Translations under genes and position numbers: made by a program
The notes under the pieces: generated by a model
Told to the model about the DNA's origin: nothing
Database searches by the model: none
What the model saw: the letters and a program-made list of their open reading frames with translations, nothing else
Shown: piece by piece, positions 12,336-13,598 of the stretch
How the letters are laid out: the number at the start of each line of letters is the position of its first letter
Position numbering within the stretch: position 1 is the stretch's first letter
Assembly: GCA_039934875.1 (NCBI GenBank)
Contig: JBDTLH010000290.1
Span: forward strand, 1 to 13,598
Length of the DNA: 13,598 nucleotides
DNA from: JBDTLH01 sp039934875
GTDB lineage: Bacteria; Acidobacteriota; Terriglobia; Terriglobales; Acidobacteriaceae
Reading direction: 5' to 3'

Positions 12336-13456
12336 CGTCGTCAGGAGTCGCGGTGAGGTCGCTTCCCTGCCGCTTTGCCAGTAAGTAGGCGCGGATGAAG
12401 GGAGTCACGTCGCCGTCGAGGACGCGGTCCACGTCTCCCATGTCGAGCTTGGTGCGGTGGTCCTTGACCATGCGGTAGGGCGCGAGCACGTAGGAGCGGA
12501 TCTGGGAGCCGAAGTTGATGCCGAGTTTTGAATCTTCAACCTTCTTGCTCAGCGCGCGCTTCTTCTCAAGCTCGTACTCGTATAGTTTGGAGCGCAGCAT
12601 CTTCCAGGCGCGCTCGCGGTTCTTGTGCTGCGAGCGCTCGTTCTGGCAAGCGACCACGATGTTGGTGGGCAAATGCACGATACGGACAGCGGAGTCGGTG
12701 GTGTTAACGTGCTGTCCGCCCTTGCCGCCGGAGCGGTAAGTATCGATGCGAACATCTTCGGGCTTGATATCGATTTGGATGGAGTCGTCGATCTCGGGGG
12801 AGACGTAAACGCTGGCGAAAGAGGTATGCCGACGCTTCGCCTGATCAAAGGGCGAGATGCGGACCAGGCGATGGACGCCGATCTCTCCCGCGAGCAGCCC
12901 GTAGGCGTTCTCGCCGGAGATGGTGATGGTCGCAGACTTGATGCCGGCCTCTTCCGCCGCCTGATATTCGTTGACCTCGGCCTTGAATCCCTGGCGCTCG
13001 GCCCAGCGCAGATACATGCGCAGCAGCATCTCCGCCCAGTCCTGCGATTCGGTCCCTCCAGCGCCCGGATGGATGGTCATGATGGCATTGAGGGCGTCGC
13101 TCTCTCCGGAGAGGAGCATCTTGGTTTCCAGATCATCGAGGACTTTGGTCAGATCATCGATCTCGCGCTTGAGATCGGCGGCCACGGGTTCGCCCTCCGC
13201 GGCAAGCTCGAAATATGCGGCGATGTCTCCGGTGCGGCGCTCGAGTTCGGTCTCTTCGGCGATGGATTCTTCGAGGCGGCGGCGTTCGCGCAGAATGGGC
13301 TGCGTCTTCCCCTGATCGTTCCAGAAGCTGGGGTCGGCTACCTTTTTCTCGATCTCAGCGAGGCGGGATTTCAGCCGGGGCGCGTCAAAGATACTCCCGC
13401 AGGTCGGCTACCTTGGAGCGCAGTTGCGAGTATTCGCGTTCGAGTTCTTCAACCAT
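12331..13456 (-). CDS. prfB: peptide chain release factor 2 (RF2) with programmed +1 frameshift
   Basis: RF2 ends translation at UGA and UAA by triggering peptidyl-tRNA hydrolysis on the ribosome. The gene is in two frames. The first, from ATG 13456, gives 23 residues (MVEELEREYSQLRSKVADLR then EYL) and meets TGA at 13387-13385. Reading shifts +1 at CTT-TGA-C and continues from GAC at 13386 as DAPRLKSRLAEIEKKVADPS to the TAG at 12331. The product is 374 residues, close to the usual 365. Stop recognition uses SPF (residues 201-203); the catalytic GGQ is at 246-248 in RSGGKGGQHVNTTDSAVRIV. IHPGAGGTESQDWAEML and CQNERSQHKNRERAWKML are also family blocks. GGAG lies nine bases before the ATG. Regulation is autogenous: scarce RF2 lets the ribosome stall at UGA and shift. 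Convergent with opgC. Confidence 0.97.
13384..13399 (-). promoter_or_regulatory. prfB programmed +1 frameshift site
   Basis: On the minus strand the site reads CGG GAG TAT CTT TGA C. The slippery CTT, the in-frame TGA and the following C are identical to the E. coli site (AGG GGG TAT CTT TGA C). The internal Shine-Dalgarno-like GGGAG stands at the same distance before CTT. All parts needed for autoregulated frameshifting are present, so the broken reading frame is not a pseudogene or sequencing error. Confidence 0.96.
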
Positions 13457-13490
13457 TGAGAGTATCTCCGGAGCCTGGGGAAGATCGGCT

Positions 13491-13571
13491 AATTGTCGAA
13501 TTGTCAGATTGTCAGATTGAATTTGATCAGCAGCAACAACATTCGACAATTCTACAATTTGACAATTTCAA
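13491..13571. repeat. AT-rich inverted and short tandem repeats upstream of prfB (AATTGTC type)
   Basis: The left side repeats AATTGTCG, AATTGTCAG, ATTGTCAG, ATTG with a period of 8-9 bases. The right side carries the reverse type (ATTCGACAATT, ACAATTTGACAATTT). AATTGTCGAAT (13491-13501) and ATTCGACAATT (13541-13551) are perfect 11-bp inverted arms. A second inverted pair is AGCAGCAA (13529-13536) and TTGCTGCT (13582-13589). It lies in the leader or promoter region of prfB, in sharp base-composition contrast with the genes. Function unknown; the stretch from 13457 to 13598 shows no gene. Confidence 0.75.
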
Positions 13572-13598
13572 ATAGAGCGTCTTGCTGCTGCCGCGATC

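Noticed and set aside
13385..13387. In-frame TGA after 23 codons suggesting that prfB is a pseudogene
   Set aside because: It lies in the canonical CTT-TGA-C frameshift context with an upstream Shine-Dalgarno-like stimulator, and the shifted frame gives full-length RF2.
12625..13575. Plus-strand frame of 316 codons opposite prfB
   Set aside because: It is an antisense shadow of a highly conserved gene; its translation has no recognisable domain.

Overview
The window looks like core chromosome of an acidobacterium (class Terriglobia, Koribacter/Acidobacteriaceae-like). This is an inference from several things together: G+C of about 60% by eye, a Gln/Pro-rich envelope protein with the YQEGFQAGQADR / RGYEDGY tail I associate with Acidobacteria, a stand-alone GTP cyclohydrolase II with the YEQQEGRGIGL variant, an acidobacterial-looking BshA, and short AT-rich intergenic repeats of the TTTCAAG and AATTGTC kind. 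There are no rRNA or tRNA genes, insertion sequences, phage genes or CRISPR arrays. Sixteen protein genes fill the window and no gene-free stretch reaches 300 bases.

Layout, left to right. 1-480: the 3' part of murQ (cell-wall sugar recycling), meeting a DUF4337 membrane protein on the other strand in a shared CTAG of overlapping stop codons. 1061-2143 (-) and 2263-3045 (+): a divergent pair of secreted proteins, one Gln/Pro-rich with a 38-residue duplication, the other a CAP-domain protein. 3170-3286: a 38-residue single-span membrane protein with an excellent ribosome-binding site. 3319-5456: a ChbG/YdjC/HpnK-type sugar deacetylase followed by bshA (GlcNAc-malate synthase, first step of bacillithiol synthesis). 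5429-6802 (-): a LytS-type sensor kinase, tail-to-tail with and overlapping bshA, and head-to-head with ribA. 6846-8029: ribA and a NUDIX hydrolase, coupled by an ATGA overlap. 8057-9948 (-): a class I/II aminotransferase and queC, coupled by a TTGA overlap with a TTG start. 10078-10941 (-): a CoA-binding protein followed by a lower-G+C HigA-type antitoxin without a toxin partner. 11088-12212: an OpgC-like membrane acyltransferase. 12331-13456 (-): prfB with its complete programmed +1 frameshift site.

Most genes are housekeeping metabolism and I see no single multi-gene system that joins them. The less ordinary items are: a 115-bp element with 16-bp terminal inverted repeats and a predicted three-way-junction fold between opgC and prfB, whose right arm contains the prfB stop codon; a dispersed-type palindromic repeat that supplies the queC stop codon; a deacetylase of the non-BshB family next to bshA; an antitoxin without a toxin; a small membrane protein; and several extreme gene overlaps. 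I do not find a convincing new defence or mobile system here.
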